Origin: an uncultured Eubacteriaceae bacterium
GTDB lineage: Bacteria; Bacillota; Clostridia; Lachnospirales; CAG-274
Length of the DNA: 21,282 nucleotides
Direction: 5' to 3'
Assembly (NCBI GenBank): GCA_938042265.1
Contig: CALIRN010000214.1
Location: forward strand, 1 to 21,282
Position 1 is the stretch's first letter, and every line of letters starts with the position of its first letter. The notes beneath the pieces are model-generated. The model was not told the origin of the DNA. It worked only from the letters and a program-made list of their open reading frames with translations, and ran no database searches. Below, piece after piece: positions 1 to 7,020 of this stretch. Position numbers and translations under genes: made by a program.

Positions 1-1
1 A

Positions 2-61
2 TATGTGTGGACGGTAGTGATTGGGTACCAGGATATGAGAAAGCAGGAAAGCAATGAATAA
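2..61 (+). CDS. Possible 3' end of an upstream gene
   Basis: An open frame enters from the left edge and ends in TAA at 59-61, overlapping the start of the TetR gene by 8 bases. It encodes about 19 residues, hydrophobic (VWTVVIGY) then polar. The overlap would suggest translational coupling to the regulator. It is too short to assign to a family and could be chance. Confidence 0.3.
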   Translation, partial: YVWTVVIGYQDMRKQESNE

Positions 62-557
62 GGCAGTGACATCAAAAGAAGAGATATTGGAAGTGAGTCG
101 GAAAATTGCGGCGAGGGATGGAATTACTGCCGTAAATATGCGGACGGTTGCAGCAGAATGTGGAATTGCGCTTGGCTCTCTCTATAACTATTTTGTATCA
201 AAGGTGGAATTGCTGTCTGCAACAGTGGAAGCGGTGTGGGCAGATATCTTTCCGGTTGGGGAAATATCCGAAGATTGCAAAAATATAGTGGATTATTTGA
301 AAATACTTCTGGAAAGCGCAGAGAAAAGTAAGGAGCGTTACCCGCAGTTTTTCTCCATGCATGCGTTAAGCTTTGCGGCAGGAGAGAAGCAGGAAGGGCG
401 AAAGACGATGGAAGAATATTTTGAAAAAATAAAGCATCAGATGCTGCGTTTTATAAGAAATGATGAAAAAATACGTTCGCATATATTTACAGAGAGATTG
501 TCGAAAGAAGTGTCTGGCGGGTGTTTTGTTTGGATGGAATTATTTAAGTGTACTTAG
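54..557 (+). CDS. TetR/AcrR family transcriptional regulator
   Basis: The 167-residue product has an N-terminal TetR-type helix-turn-helix at about residues 8-56, with the typical pattern of a recognition region followed by GSLYNYF and a KVELL segment. The remainder is an alpha-helical ligand-binding/dimerisation region with no recognisable ligand specificity. The start is supported by an AGGAAAG ribosome-binding site. At the C-terminus the frame stops after FVWMELFKCT, which is short for this group (often about 190 residues). The +1 frame over the same bases reads WNYLSVLRKKDK, closer to the tail usually seen in such regulators, so a small frameshift or loss of the last 20-25 codons is possible. 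A ribosome-binding site for the next gene follows directly. TetR genes like this often sit beside DUF2871 membrane-protein genes, which fits the fragment that follows. Family is secure; the target is unknown. Confidence 0.85.
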   Translation: MNKAVTSKEEILEVSRKIAARDGITAVNMRTVAAECGIALGSLYNYFVSKVELLSATVEAVWADIFPVGEISEDCKNIVDYLKILLESAEKSKERYPQFFSMHALSFAAGEKQEGRKTMEEYFEKIKHQMLRFIRNDEKIRSHIFTERLSKEVSGGCFVWMELFKCT

Positions 558-585
558 GAAAAAAGATAAGGAGGAACCGATATTT

Positions 586-645
586 ATGAAGAAAATAATG
601 AATACATCTTTGATTTATTTTGTGCTTGCAATGGCAGGCGGTGTA
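586..645 (+). pseudogene. 5' fragment of a probable DUF2871 membrane-protein gene
   Basis: An AAGGAGG ribosome-binding site precedes ATG 586. The first about 15 codons (MKKIMNTSLIYFVLA) resemble the conserved start of DUF2871 proteins, small membrane proteins often encoded next to a TetR regulator. From about 631-645 the frame continues as an unrelated sequence, the C-terminus of TsaD, so only the beginning of this gene is present. The fusion point lies in a stretch encoding AGGV that could be shared by both parents. The DUF2871 assignment rests on few residues and on the TetR neighbour; the discontinuity itself is much more secure. Confidence 0.45.
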
Positions 646-855
646 TCAGCAAACAGGCATCTGAGAGCACGTATGCAGGAGGAATGTGATAAAAGCGGTA
701 TTGAAATGTGCGTACCCAAGCCTGTTCTTTGCACAGACAATGCCGCTATGATAGGCAGCGCCGCATACTATGAGTATATTAACGGAAATATTGCGGGTGC
801 TGAGCTTAACGCTTATCCAAACCTTAAACTTGGTGAACGGTACAATGCAAAAACC
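631..855 (+). pseudogene. tsaD: C-terminal fragment of TsaD (tRNA t6A synthesis)
   Basis: This stretch encodes the last roughly 70 residues of TsaD, the ATPase-fold subunit that transfers threonylcarbamoyl to A37 of tRNAs reading ANN codons. The signature AGGVSANRHLR, the later CTDNAAMIGSAAYYEY segment with its conserved Asp-Asn, and the terminal NAYPNLKLGE are visible. The N-terminal three quarters, including the metal-binding histidines, are absent and replaced by the start of a different gene. Because tsaD is normally essential, a real deletion here would require a second copy; an assembly join is the simpler explanation. The frame does not stop where TsaD normally ends but reads into the following YlbF-like domain. 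Confidence 0.85.
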
Positions 856-1200
856 ACAGATAATGTACTGGAGCTGGCAGACGCTATTTCCGACAGAATA
901 ATGAACAATATGGAGTATATTGAATACAAGGCGGCAATGGAGCGCCTTAAAAATGACCCTGAAATGTATGAGCGCGTGCATACCTTTAAAAAGCGTATGT
1001 TTACCTTTTTATTAGCACACAGGGACAACAACCATAATTTTGATGAGGAAAAATACCTTTCACAGGAGTATTATAAAATCATTCTTCATGAGGATGCCAA
1101 AATATATTTTGAAAACGGCTTGGAGCTTATGTCATTATTTCAGGATATTTTAAACAGATCTGTATGCAAGTGTATGCTTGATGTATTTGCGGAGGATTAA
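845..1200 (+). CDS. YlbF/YmcA-like family protein (reads in frame from tsaD fragment)
   Basis: The C-terminal about 115 residues, beginning near DNVLELADAISDRI, match the pattern of the YlbF/YheA family of small helical proteins. A charged helix ends in MYERVHTFKKR, then come an acidic loop, a central helix (YKIILHEDAKIYFENG) and a short C-terminal helix. Bacillus relatives act in RNA turnover and developmental control; the role here is inferred only by family. The domain has no start codon in its own frame and is fused to the TsaD tail. An ATG at 845 in another frame would enter this frame if the A-run at 849-853 were one base longer, giving a separate gene starting MQKTTDNVLE. That suggests a homopolymer deletion. 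The stop at 1198-1200 abuts the hydrolase gene. Confidence 0.6.
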
Positions 1201-1201
1201 A

Positions 1202-1912
1202 ATGAAACATGGACTTATAAAATCAGGCAGTGCCGATATTTATTATGAGCTGCATGGCGATAAGGGTGATTACCTGGTGCTTTTGCACGGTAATGGAGAA
1301 AGTATGAAGCGTATGCATAATCAAATTGAGGATTTTTCCAAAAGCTTTAGAGTGCTTGCCATAGACAGCCGAGGACACGGCGAATCGGGCTTTGGACAGG
1401 GTACCCTTAATTTATCCACTATGGCTCTTGATGTGGAGAACGTGCTTGCCGCCCTTAAAATTGAAAAGACTAATGTACTTGGTTTTTCCGACGGCGCAAA
1501 TATAGCAATGCTGCTTGCAGTAAAGCGCCCTGAGTTAATTTCAAAGCTGATACTTATAGGCGGCAATCTTAGTCCAAGCGGTATGCAGCTTGGCACCTTC
1601 CTTGCAGTAAAAGCAGCATATTATCTCACAAAGGTCGCAGGATATTTTGACAGCAGACTGCAACTTGAACATGAATATTATTTTCTTATGGCAAAAGAGC
1701 CTGCCATAACAGCAGATATGCTAAAAAGAATTACCTCAGAAACCCTTGTAATTGCCGGTGACAGGGATATGATAAAACCAAGCCATACAAAGCTTATTGC
1801 AGATTGTATACCAAATGCAGGGCTGCTTATACTGGAGGGCGACCACTTTATTATATACCGTACACCACAGGTTATTAATGAAAAAGTTGACAAATTCTTA
1901 AAGGATACATGA
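1202..1912 (+). CDS. Alpha/beta hydrolase fold protein
   Basis: The 236-residue cytoplasmic protein has a classic alpha/beta hydrolase core. An oxyanion-loop HGNGE motif lies near residue 29, a DSRGHGES segment near 55-62, the nucleophile elbow GFSDG at Ser96, an acid in GDRDM at Asp189, and the catalytic His215 in GDHF. These three form a complete Ser-Asp-His triad. ATG 1202 is chosen over an upstream ATG because a GGAGG ribosome-binding site lies at 1191-1195, overlapping the previous gene's end; the one-base gap to that gene suggests translational coupling. The cap region is short, as in small esterases or lipases. The substrate cannot be predicted. An intrinsic terminator overlaps the stop codon. 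Confidence 0.88.
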   Translation: MKHGLIKSGSADIYYELHGDKGDYLVLLHGNGESMKRMHNQIEDFSKSFRVLAIDSRGHGESGFGQGTLNLSTMALDVENVLAALKIEKTNVLGFSDGANIAMLLAVKRPELISKLILIGGNLSPSGMQLGTFLAVKAAYYLTKVAGYFDSRLQLEHEYYFLMAKEPAITADMLKRITSETLVIAGDRDMIKPSHTKLIADCIPNAGLLILEGDHFIIYRTPQVINEKVDKFLKDT

Positions 1913-1933
1913 AAAAATGTGTCCTTTAATTTT
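1900..1933 (+). terminator. Intrinsic terminator of the hydrolase gene
   Basis: Arms 1900-1910 and 1917-1927 form an 11-bp stem with one G-T wobble and a GAAAAA loop, followed by AATTTT. The left arm overlaps the hydrolase stop codon. Confidence 0.8.
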
Positions 1934-2066
1934 GTATGCAGACTATGAATTTGCATCTGGACCGTTACTTTTCTCTCATAAAAGTAAACAGCTCCTAAAT
2001 GGGCTTACTGAATATAAATATGACAGAAATAATTAAACTCTCCAATAATATAATTTATTTATTAAT

Positions 2067-2209
2067 TTACGGATTGTCTGTTCTGCCTACTAAGTAATCT
2101 ATTGAAATATTAAAGTATTCTGTAATTAATAATATTTTGTCATATGATGGTTTTTGCCCTTTTTTTCATATTGTGATATAATCTTGCTCCGCTTTATATT
2201 AGCATTATG
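2067..2209 (-). pseudogene. Remnant of an XRE (Cro/CI-type) DNA-binding regulator
   Basis: On the minus strand, codons reading about ANIKRSKIISQYEKK, then after a one-base frame change GQKPSYDKILLITEYF and NISIDYLVGRTDNP-stop, reproduce the second half of a XRE helix-turn-helix domain: the ISQYE recognition-helix end, the KPSYD turn and the ISIDYLVGRTDNP end. The frame change is in a run of seven A/T bases (2155-2165 region). An in-frame TAA at 2210-2212 and the terminator at 2254-2277 cut off any N-terminal half. No intact start or full domain can be reconstructed, so this is a decayed gene fragment. It occupies most of the 1934-2250 gap; nothing else is recognised there. Confidence 0.65.
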
Positions 2210-2249
2210 TTACAGCACAATTTCAGGGATAATGTCGATAAATCAATTA

Positions 2250-2278
2250 AAAAGAAGTCCATGAAAACACGGACTTCC
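2250..2278 (-). terminator. Intrinsic terminator of the MBOAT/DHHW operon
   Basis: Arms 2254-2263 and 2268-2277 form a 10-bp stem with a four-base loop. Read on the minus strand the one non-Watson-Crick pair is a G-U wobble, and the stem is followed by TTTTT. On the plus strand that pair is A-C, so the minus direction is favoured. Confidence 0.8.
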
Positions 2279-2281
2279 TAA

Positions 2282-3449
2282 TCAATTATCTCCAAAAAAA
2301 TCACCGTTATTTTCATTGCTGAGATATATGGTATCATCTCTCACATACACAACAAAATCGGGCTTTACCTTATTAATATAATCGGCAACGCTCATTTTGT
2401 CATAGTATCTGAAGTCCAATGAGTAGGTTTTATCAAAGCTGTAATAAATCAAAGTTTCCAGCGCATTTGTATAGGAATCACCAAAAACAAGCACCGATGG
2501 CAGCTCCGATCGATGAGTATCTATAAGCGTTTCAGGAAAATCTCCGCCCATAAAGGTTTCATAATCGGCATATTTATCGGGTAAAGGCGGTTTAAACAGC
2601 TCCGCAGCCACCTTTACGCCCCCGTCATACCGTTCAAAGGCTACAGGCTCCTTAGGATAGCATATGGTCATCTTATCCTCATTGGGATAAACGTCATAAA
2701 TCTTTCTTGCCATGGAGCCCAAAAATCTGTTAGGCAGAGTTTTATACTCCAAGTCCTCCTCTGTAAGCACCTTTAAATCAAGCCCCGAATTTTTGTTAAT
2801 CTGCTCCATTATCGCCTGATAGACCACAAGAGCACCACTGCAGTTATAATGATGGTCTGTTTTAAAGTACAGCTCATCCCTATCCTCTCTTTGGGAGAAA
2901 ACCGTTTTCATATCAATACAGCTTACTCCCTTTTCGGTAAGTGCGGGCAAAAACCTCTGCCTTACATACTCAAGCTTTGGCGAATAGGTGCATATATACC
3001 CCGGAAATTTGTCCTCATGCAGTGAAAATCAGCTTGCCCCCGTTTTTCTCCACCACCTGATTAAGTTTTCCCATAGAGTTAGTCATAAAATTAATATCCC
3101 TGTCCGTCTTGTCAGCGTCAAAATAATTGGTTGAATAGTAGGGCAGAAGCACACCGTCACCGAAAACCACCTTATTAACCTCATTTTTGCCAAGGATATA
3201 ACGGTTTGTCAGTGTATACAGCTTAAGCATTTCATCACGTCTGTAAATATTGTCTGAAAAGGACTTTTCCGCCTTTTGAACAAACTCGCCCGAGGTATAG
3301 CTCTCCATTGTCAGAGGCACAGCCTTTTCGGTATACCTGTTTTCATAAAACAGCTTTTCCTTATGCTCCGATAAAAAGGTACCAAGGCAAAAGGTAAATA
3401 TTATCAGTAAAAATCCTGCTATTGTAAGTCTGTTAAATAATTTTTCCAT
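2282..3449 (-). pseudogene. DHHW/SGNH-like polysaccharide O-acetylation partner, frameshifted
   Basis: Two frames together encode one protein of about 389 residues. The N-terminal part (3449 down to about 3010) starts with a short cytoplasmic stretch and one membrane segment (residues about 8-27), then an extracytoplasmic domain ending GGKLIFTA-stop. Continuing in the next frame gives LHEDKFPGYICTY and then the catalytic region: a TDHHYN motif (around 2850) and a GDSY serine motif (around 2480). These are the hallmarks of the DHHW family related to AlgJ/AlgX SGNH-like proteins, which work with MBOAT acyltransferases to O-acetylate exported polysaccharides. The shift lies between about 3013 and 3030 and needs one base removed or two added. 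The gene begins 9 bases after the MBOAT gene. Both halves remain well conserved, so the break is recent or a sequencing error. Confidence 0.75.
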
Positions 3450-3458
3450 AATACTACC

Positions 3459-4838
3459 TCAAAATCTAAAATAAATAAAGGGATTAAAGGTGGAGCTTGT
3501 AAGATACACAACCGACATTAAAAATATAGCCATACAATAGGCAAATTTAAACGGAGGCTTGAACTTAAGCCTGCCAAACAGTCTTATTATAGGGGTTGAG
3601 CCTATAATTGCAACCGCAAGCACCGCGCCGTTGTTAAGCAAAAGCTGAATTTCATTGGAGGCGCCGATTTCTATCGGCTCAAAGGTAAACATTGCCCTCA
3701 GGTATTCAACTGCCGCCGTAAGATTATCAGCCCTGAAAAACACAAAGCCTATAAGTACAATAAGCATTGTGTAAATATGCCGTAATATCCCTGGCAGCTT
3801 TTTAAGCACCCCCGAAATAAGCTCCTTTTCAATTATAAGAATTATGCCGTAATAAAGTCCCCACACAACAAAATTCCAGCTTGCACCGTGCCATATACCT
3901 GTGGCAAGCCACACTATCATAATATTTCTTAAATGCTTTGCCTTTGAACAGCGGTTGCCGCCTAAGGGGATATATAAATAATCTCTGAACCATACACTTA
4001 GGGAGATATGCCATCTTCTCCAAAACTCGGTCACGCTTTGAGATATATAGGGATAATTAAAGTTTTGCGGAAAATGAAAGCCTAACACCTTTCCCAAACC
4101 GATTGCCATATCGGAATAGGCTGAAAAATCAAAATAAATCTGCATTGTATAGCCTATTATACCCAACCACGCAAACAAAAAATTAATGTTATGCTCGGCA
4201 AAAGCAGCGTCGGCAATAACACCCATCTGATTTGCTATGACTATCTTTTTGGCAAGTCCTATAATAAACTCAGATATACCCTCGGCAATCTCCCTTTCAT
4301 TTTCACTGCGGTTTAAAATTTCCTCCGCTACGGTTTCATACCTTACGATAGGGCCTGCCACAAGTTGAGGAAAAAGAGCTATATAAAGTATTACATTAAG
4401 TGGATTTTTCTGTGCCCTTGTATTGCCGTAGTAAATATCAAACACATAGCTCATTGCCTGAAATGTAAAAAAGGATATGCCAACAGGCATAACAATTTTT
4501 TCAATTTCACCCTTAAGCCCCAAAAGCTGCGAGATATTATCATACAGAAAATTGGTATATTTAAAATAAATCAGCACTCCAAGGTTAAGTGCTACCGACA
4601 GAAAAACTACCGTCTTTTTTGCCCTTACCATTTCCACAAGCAGTCCCAGCACGTAATTAGCCATAATTGAGGCAAGCATTACAAGTATATTTTCAGGCTC
4701 GTTGGAGGCATAAAAAATAAGGCTGAAAATTAAAAGCACAAAATTCCTCAGCCACCTGAATTTTTTGGGCACCGCAAAATACAGCACCATAAGTGCCGGC
4801 AGAAACACAAACAAAAACAACATACTGCTGAAAACCAT
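3459..4838 (-). CDS. MBOAT family membrane-bound O-acyltransferase (AlgI/DltB/PatA-like)
   Basis: The 459-residue multi-pass membrane protein has the AlgI-type layout. It starts with a hydrophobic MVFSSMLFLFVFLP segment, followed by repeated membrane helices and the conserved MPVGISFFTFQAMSYVFD stretch. Further on come YFDFSAYSDMAIGLG, FWRRWHISLSVWFRDYLYIPLGGNR and ATGIWHGASWNFVVWG. His317 in WHG is the expected catalytic histidine and His277 is the second conserved one. ATG 4838 is preferred to an upstream TTG because GTGAGG precedes it and the family begins there. Such enzymes move acyl groups from the cytoplasm to exported polysaccharide or teichoic acid. With the downstream DHHW protein this forms a typical two-gene acetylation unit; no glycosyltransferase is nearby, so the acceptor is unknown. 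Confidence 0.93.
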   Translation of the reverse strand: MVFSSMLFLFVFLPALMVLYFAVPKKFRWLRNFVLLIFSLIFYASNEPENILVMLASIMANYVLGLLVEMVRAKKTVVFLSVALNLGVLIYFKYTNFLYDNISQLLGLKGEIEKIVMPVGISFFTFQAMSYVFDIYYGNTRAQKNPLNVILYIALFPQLVAGPIVRYETVAEEILNRSENEREIAEGISEFIIGLAKKIVIANQMGVIADAAFAEHNINFLFAWLGIIGYTMQIYFDFSAYSDMAIGLGKVLGFHFPQNFNYPYISQSVTEFWRRWHISLSVWFRDYLYIPLGGNRCSKAKHLRNIMIVWLATGIWHGASWNFVVWGLYYGIILIIEKELISGVLKKLPGILRHIYTMLIVLIGFVFFRADNLTAAVEYLRAMFTFEPIEIGASNEIQLLLNNGAVLAVAIIGSTPIIRLFGRLKFKPPFKFAYCMAIFLMSVVYLTSSTFNPFIYFRF

Positions 4839-4873
4839 AGTCAACCTCACAAACAAAAAAATTCAATAAGTAC

Positions 4874-4902
4874 ATTTTACCACTATTGCTTATTTTATTC
4901 AA
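4874..4902 (-). promoter_or_regulatory. Sigma-A type promoter of the MBOAT operon
   Basis: On the minus strand TTGAAT (4902-4897), a 17-base spacer and TAAAAT (4879-4874) precede the MBOAT start by about 35 bases. The 12-mer ATTCAATAAGTA occurs twice (4861-4872 and 4897-4908), one copy over the -35 box and one near the expected transcription start. Confidence 0.6.
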
Positions 4903-4914
4903 TAAGTAAAATAA

Positions 4915-5135
4915 AAGGGACAGCAGGAGGTTGGAGCAGGGATATTCGTACTCCGCTTAAGCTGCGCACTTCATAATTTTTGCCTGCGGCAAAAACAGAC
5001 CACGCCTGCCGGATTTCTTTTCGGCTCTCTCATAACCAACAAATGCCGTTGGCATACACATTAAGTTGGAGCCTGCACTCCTACTGAATATGTGAGTAAT
5101 TACCCTCCGCTTTAGAAGCGGGGAACTTACTCTGT
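4915..5135. other. Hairpin-rich non-coding island, possible IS200/IS605-type remnant
   Basis: This GC-richer stretch between the MBOAT promoter and the proS promoter contains successive stem-loops. One at 4977-4995 (TTTTTGCC/GGCAAAAA) is perfect with a 3-base loop. Another at 5043-5055 is ATGCC/GGCAT. A third at about 5068-5082 is GGAG/CTCC. A long one at 5094-5132 has an outer GAGTAA/TTACTC and an inner CCGCTT/AAGCGG around a TAG loop. The last resembles the subterminal palindromes of IS200/IS605-type transposons and related palindrome-associated elements. No transposase is present. It could instead be a structured RNA or a REP-like repeat; the open frame through it on the minus strand has no convincing protein character. 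Confidence 0.35.
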
Positions 5136-5186
5136 TAGTTAAAGTGCGGCCGACCATTGCTTTAACGGCCCTGCATTATGTCATAA

Positions 5187-5215
5187 TTGACAAACCACCC
5201 ATAAAGTTATATAAT
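5187..5215 (+). promoter_or_regulatory. Consensus sigma-A promoter of proS
   Basis: TTGACA (5187-5192), a 17-base spacer and TATAAT (5210-5215) match the consensus exactly. The predicted start near 5222 leaves a leader of only about 33 bases, too short for a T-box. Confidence 0.88.
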
Positions 5216-5254
5216 TCAATTAATGCAATTAACGGATATAAAGGAGAATTTACA

Positions 5255-6688
5255 ATGGCTAAAGAAAAAATGGTTACTGCCATTACCTCCATGAAGGAGG
5301 ACTTTGCGCAGTGGTATACAGATGTTGTTAAAAAGGCTGAGCTTATTGATTATTCAAGCATAAGGGGTTGTATGATTTTACGTCCCAACGGCTACGCTAT
5401 TTGGGAGAATATCCAAAAGGAGCTCGACAGGCGCTTTAAGGAAACAGGCGTGGAAAACGTTTATATGCCCATGTTTATCCCCGAAAGCCTGTTACAGAAG
5501 GAAAAGGACCACGTTGAGGGCTTTGCTCCCGAGGTTGCGTGGGTAACTCACGGCGGCGGTGAAAGACTTCAGGAAAGACTCTGCGTCAGACCTACCTCCG
5601 AAACCCTTTTCTGTGATTTATACTCCAACATTGTACAGTCCTACAGGGATTTGCCAAAGCTTTACAACCAGTGGTGCTCCGTTGTAAGGTGGGAAAAGAC
5701 CACAAGACCCTTCCTGCGCTCAATGGAATTTTTGTGGCAGGAGGGACATACGGCTCACGCAACCGCAGACGAAGCAGAAGAAAGAACAATACAGATGCTT
5801 AACGTCTATGCAGACTTCTGTGAACAAGTACTTGCAATCCCTATGATTAAGGGCAAAAAGACAGATAAGGAAAAGTTTGCGGGTGCCCACTCCACCTACA
5901 CCATTGAAGCGCTTATGCATGACGGCAAGGCTCTTCAGTCAGGTACAAGCCACAACTTTGGCGACGGCTTTGCTCACGCTTTCGGTATTCAGTATACGGA
6001 TAAGGAAAACAAGCTTCAGTATGTTCATCAGACCAGCTGGGGTATGTCCACACGTATTATCGGCGCCATAATTATGGTACACGGTGACGACAGTGGTCTT
6101 GTACTGCCTCCACGTATTGCACCTACACAGGTTATGATTATCCCTATCGCACAGAAAAAAGAGGGCGTACTTGAAAACGCCAACAGGCTTAAAGAGAGAC
6201 TTTCAAAGATTTGCCGAGTAGGGCTTGACGATACCGATAAAACTCCGGGCTGGAAGTTCAGCGAGTATGAAATGAGAGGTATCCCCGTAAGAGTTGAGAT
6301 AGGTCCCAAGGATATTGAGGCAGGCCAGTGTATACTAGCAAGACGTGATACTGGCGAAAAGACAACCGTTGCCCTTGACAATATTGAAGCAGAGGTTACC
6401 GCACTGCTTGACACCATACAAAAGGATATGCTTGCAAAGGCGGTTGCTCACCGTGACAGCCATACCTATACCGCAAAATCAATGGAAGAGCTTGGTAAAA
6501 TTGTCAATGAAACTCCGGGCTTTGTTAAGGCTATGTGGTGTGGCGATGAAGCCTGTGAAAACAAAATTAAGGAGGAATACTCCGTTACCTCCAGATGTAT
6601 GCCTTTTGATCAGGAACAGGTGGACGATAAGTGCGTTTGCTGCGGTAAGCCGGCAAAGACGATGGTTTACTGGGGCAAGGCATATTGA
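5255..6688 (+). CDS. proS: Prolyl-tRNA synthetase, type 3 (archaeal/eukaryote-like)
   Basis: The 477-residue class II synthetase charges tRNA-Pro with proline in the cytoplasm. It begins [21 protein letters not shown] and shows the class II core: the RPTSET segment, motif 2 [30 protein letters not shown], and motif 3 [10 protein letters not shown]. The anticodon-binding domain follows. The C-terminus has the type 3 zinc-binding tail with Cys pairs in CGDEAC and CVCC and ends YWGKAY. There is no editing insertion of the bacterial type, and the length is the type 3 norm. ATG 5255 is chosen because AAGGAG sits at 5241-5246 just after the consensus promoter, although the frame is open further upstream. 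It is monocistronic with its own terminator. Confidence 0.97.
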   Translation: MAKEKMVTAITSMKEDFAQWYTDVVKKAELIDYSSIRGCMILRPNGYAIWENIQKELDRRFKETGVENVYMPMFIPESLLQKEKDHVEGFAPEVAWVTHGGGERLQERLCVRPTSETLFCDLYSNIVQSYRDLPKLYNQWCSVVRWEKTTRPFLRSMEFLWQEGHTAHATADEAEERTIQMLNVYADFCEQVLAIPMIKGKKTDKEKFAGAHSTYTIEALMHDGKALQSGTSHNFGDGFAHAFGIQYTDKENKLQYVHQTSWGMSTRIIGAIIMVHGDDSGLVLPPRIAPTQVMIIPIAQKKEGVLENANRLKERLSKICRVGLDDTDKTPGWKFSEYEMRGIPVRVEIGPKDIEAGQCILARRDTGEKTTVALDNIEAEVTALLDTIQKDMLAKAVAHRDSHTYTAKSMEELGKIVNETPGFVKAMWCGDEACENKIKEEYSVTSRCMPFDQEQVDDKCVCCGKPAKTMVYWGKAY

Positions 6689-6711
6689 TTTACCGATTAT
6701 AATGTAACTAG

Positions 6712-6755
6712 GGTGTCACCTTAACGGTTTAATATCGTTTAGGCGGCACCTTTTT
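6712..6755 (+). terminator. Intrinsic terminator of proS
   Basis: Arms beginning GGTGTCACC at 6712 and ending GGCGGCACC at 6750 form a stem of about 15 bp with a wobble and two mismatches. The loop spans about 6728-6735, and TTTTT at 6751-6755 follows. Confidence 0.8.
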
Positions 6756-6868
6756 GTATGGAAATAGAATTTCCAAGAACTTATCCAAAAAATACGGTCG
6801 GATAAAATTATGGAATAAGTAATTGAAGCAAAACTTATAAAATTACCCCTTGCTTCTAAAAATTACTA

Positions 6869-6897
6869 TTGTTTAATTTGCCATTTTGCTTTATTAT
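6869..6897 (+). promoter_or_regulatory. Candidate promoter of the zinc-ribbon/fthC/proA operon
   Basis: TTGTTT (6869-6874), a 17-base spacer and TATTAT (6892-6897) precede the operon. The predicted leader is about 115 bases and contains a hairpin at 6921-6948 (outer GGAG/CTCC, inner TTAGCC/GGTTAA). The 8-mer CCTTACGG occurs at 6931-6938 and 6964-6971. No known riboswitch class is recognised. Confidence 0.5.
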
Positions 6898-7020
6898 ATA
6901 AGTAAACACATACGTGTTCAGGAGCCTTAGCCTTACGGTTAATTCTCCGCAAAAGCTTTGTTTCCTTACGGATATGTTATAAAAAAGAATATTATTTGCA
7001 AAACAACAGGGAGGTAATAT

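Noticed and set aside
2145..2178. Plus-strand promoter-like TTGCCC-17-TATAAT
   Set aside because: It lies within the XRE remnant, points at the minus-strand terminator and has no gene downstream; expected by chance in AT-rich sequence.
4957..5157. Minus-strand open frame of 66 codons through the hairpin island
   Set aside because: No ribosome-binding site or family pattern; its residues follow from the palindromes, and it overlaps the proS upstream region.
5160..5254. T-box or other riboswitch before proS
   Set aside because: The consensus promoter leaves a leader of about 33 bases and no T-box consensus is present upstream either.
6900..7020. Tetrahydrofolate riboswitch before the folate operon
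   Set aside because: The leader has a small hairpin and a repeated CCTTACGG but not the conserved THF-aptamer segments, and the first gene is not a folate transporter.
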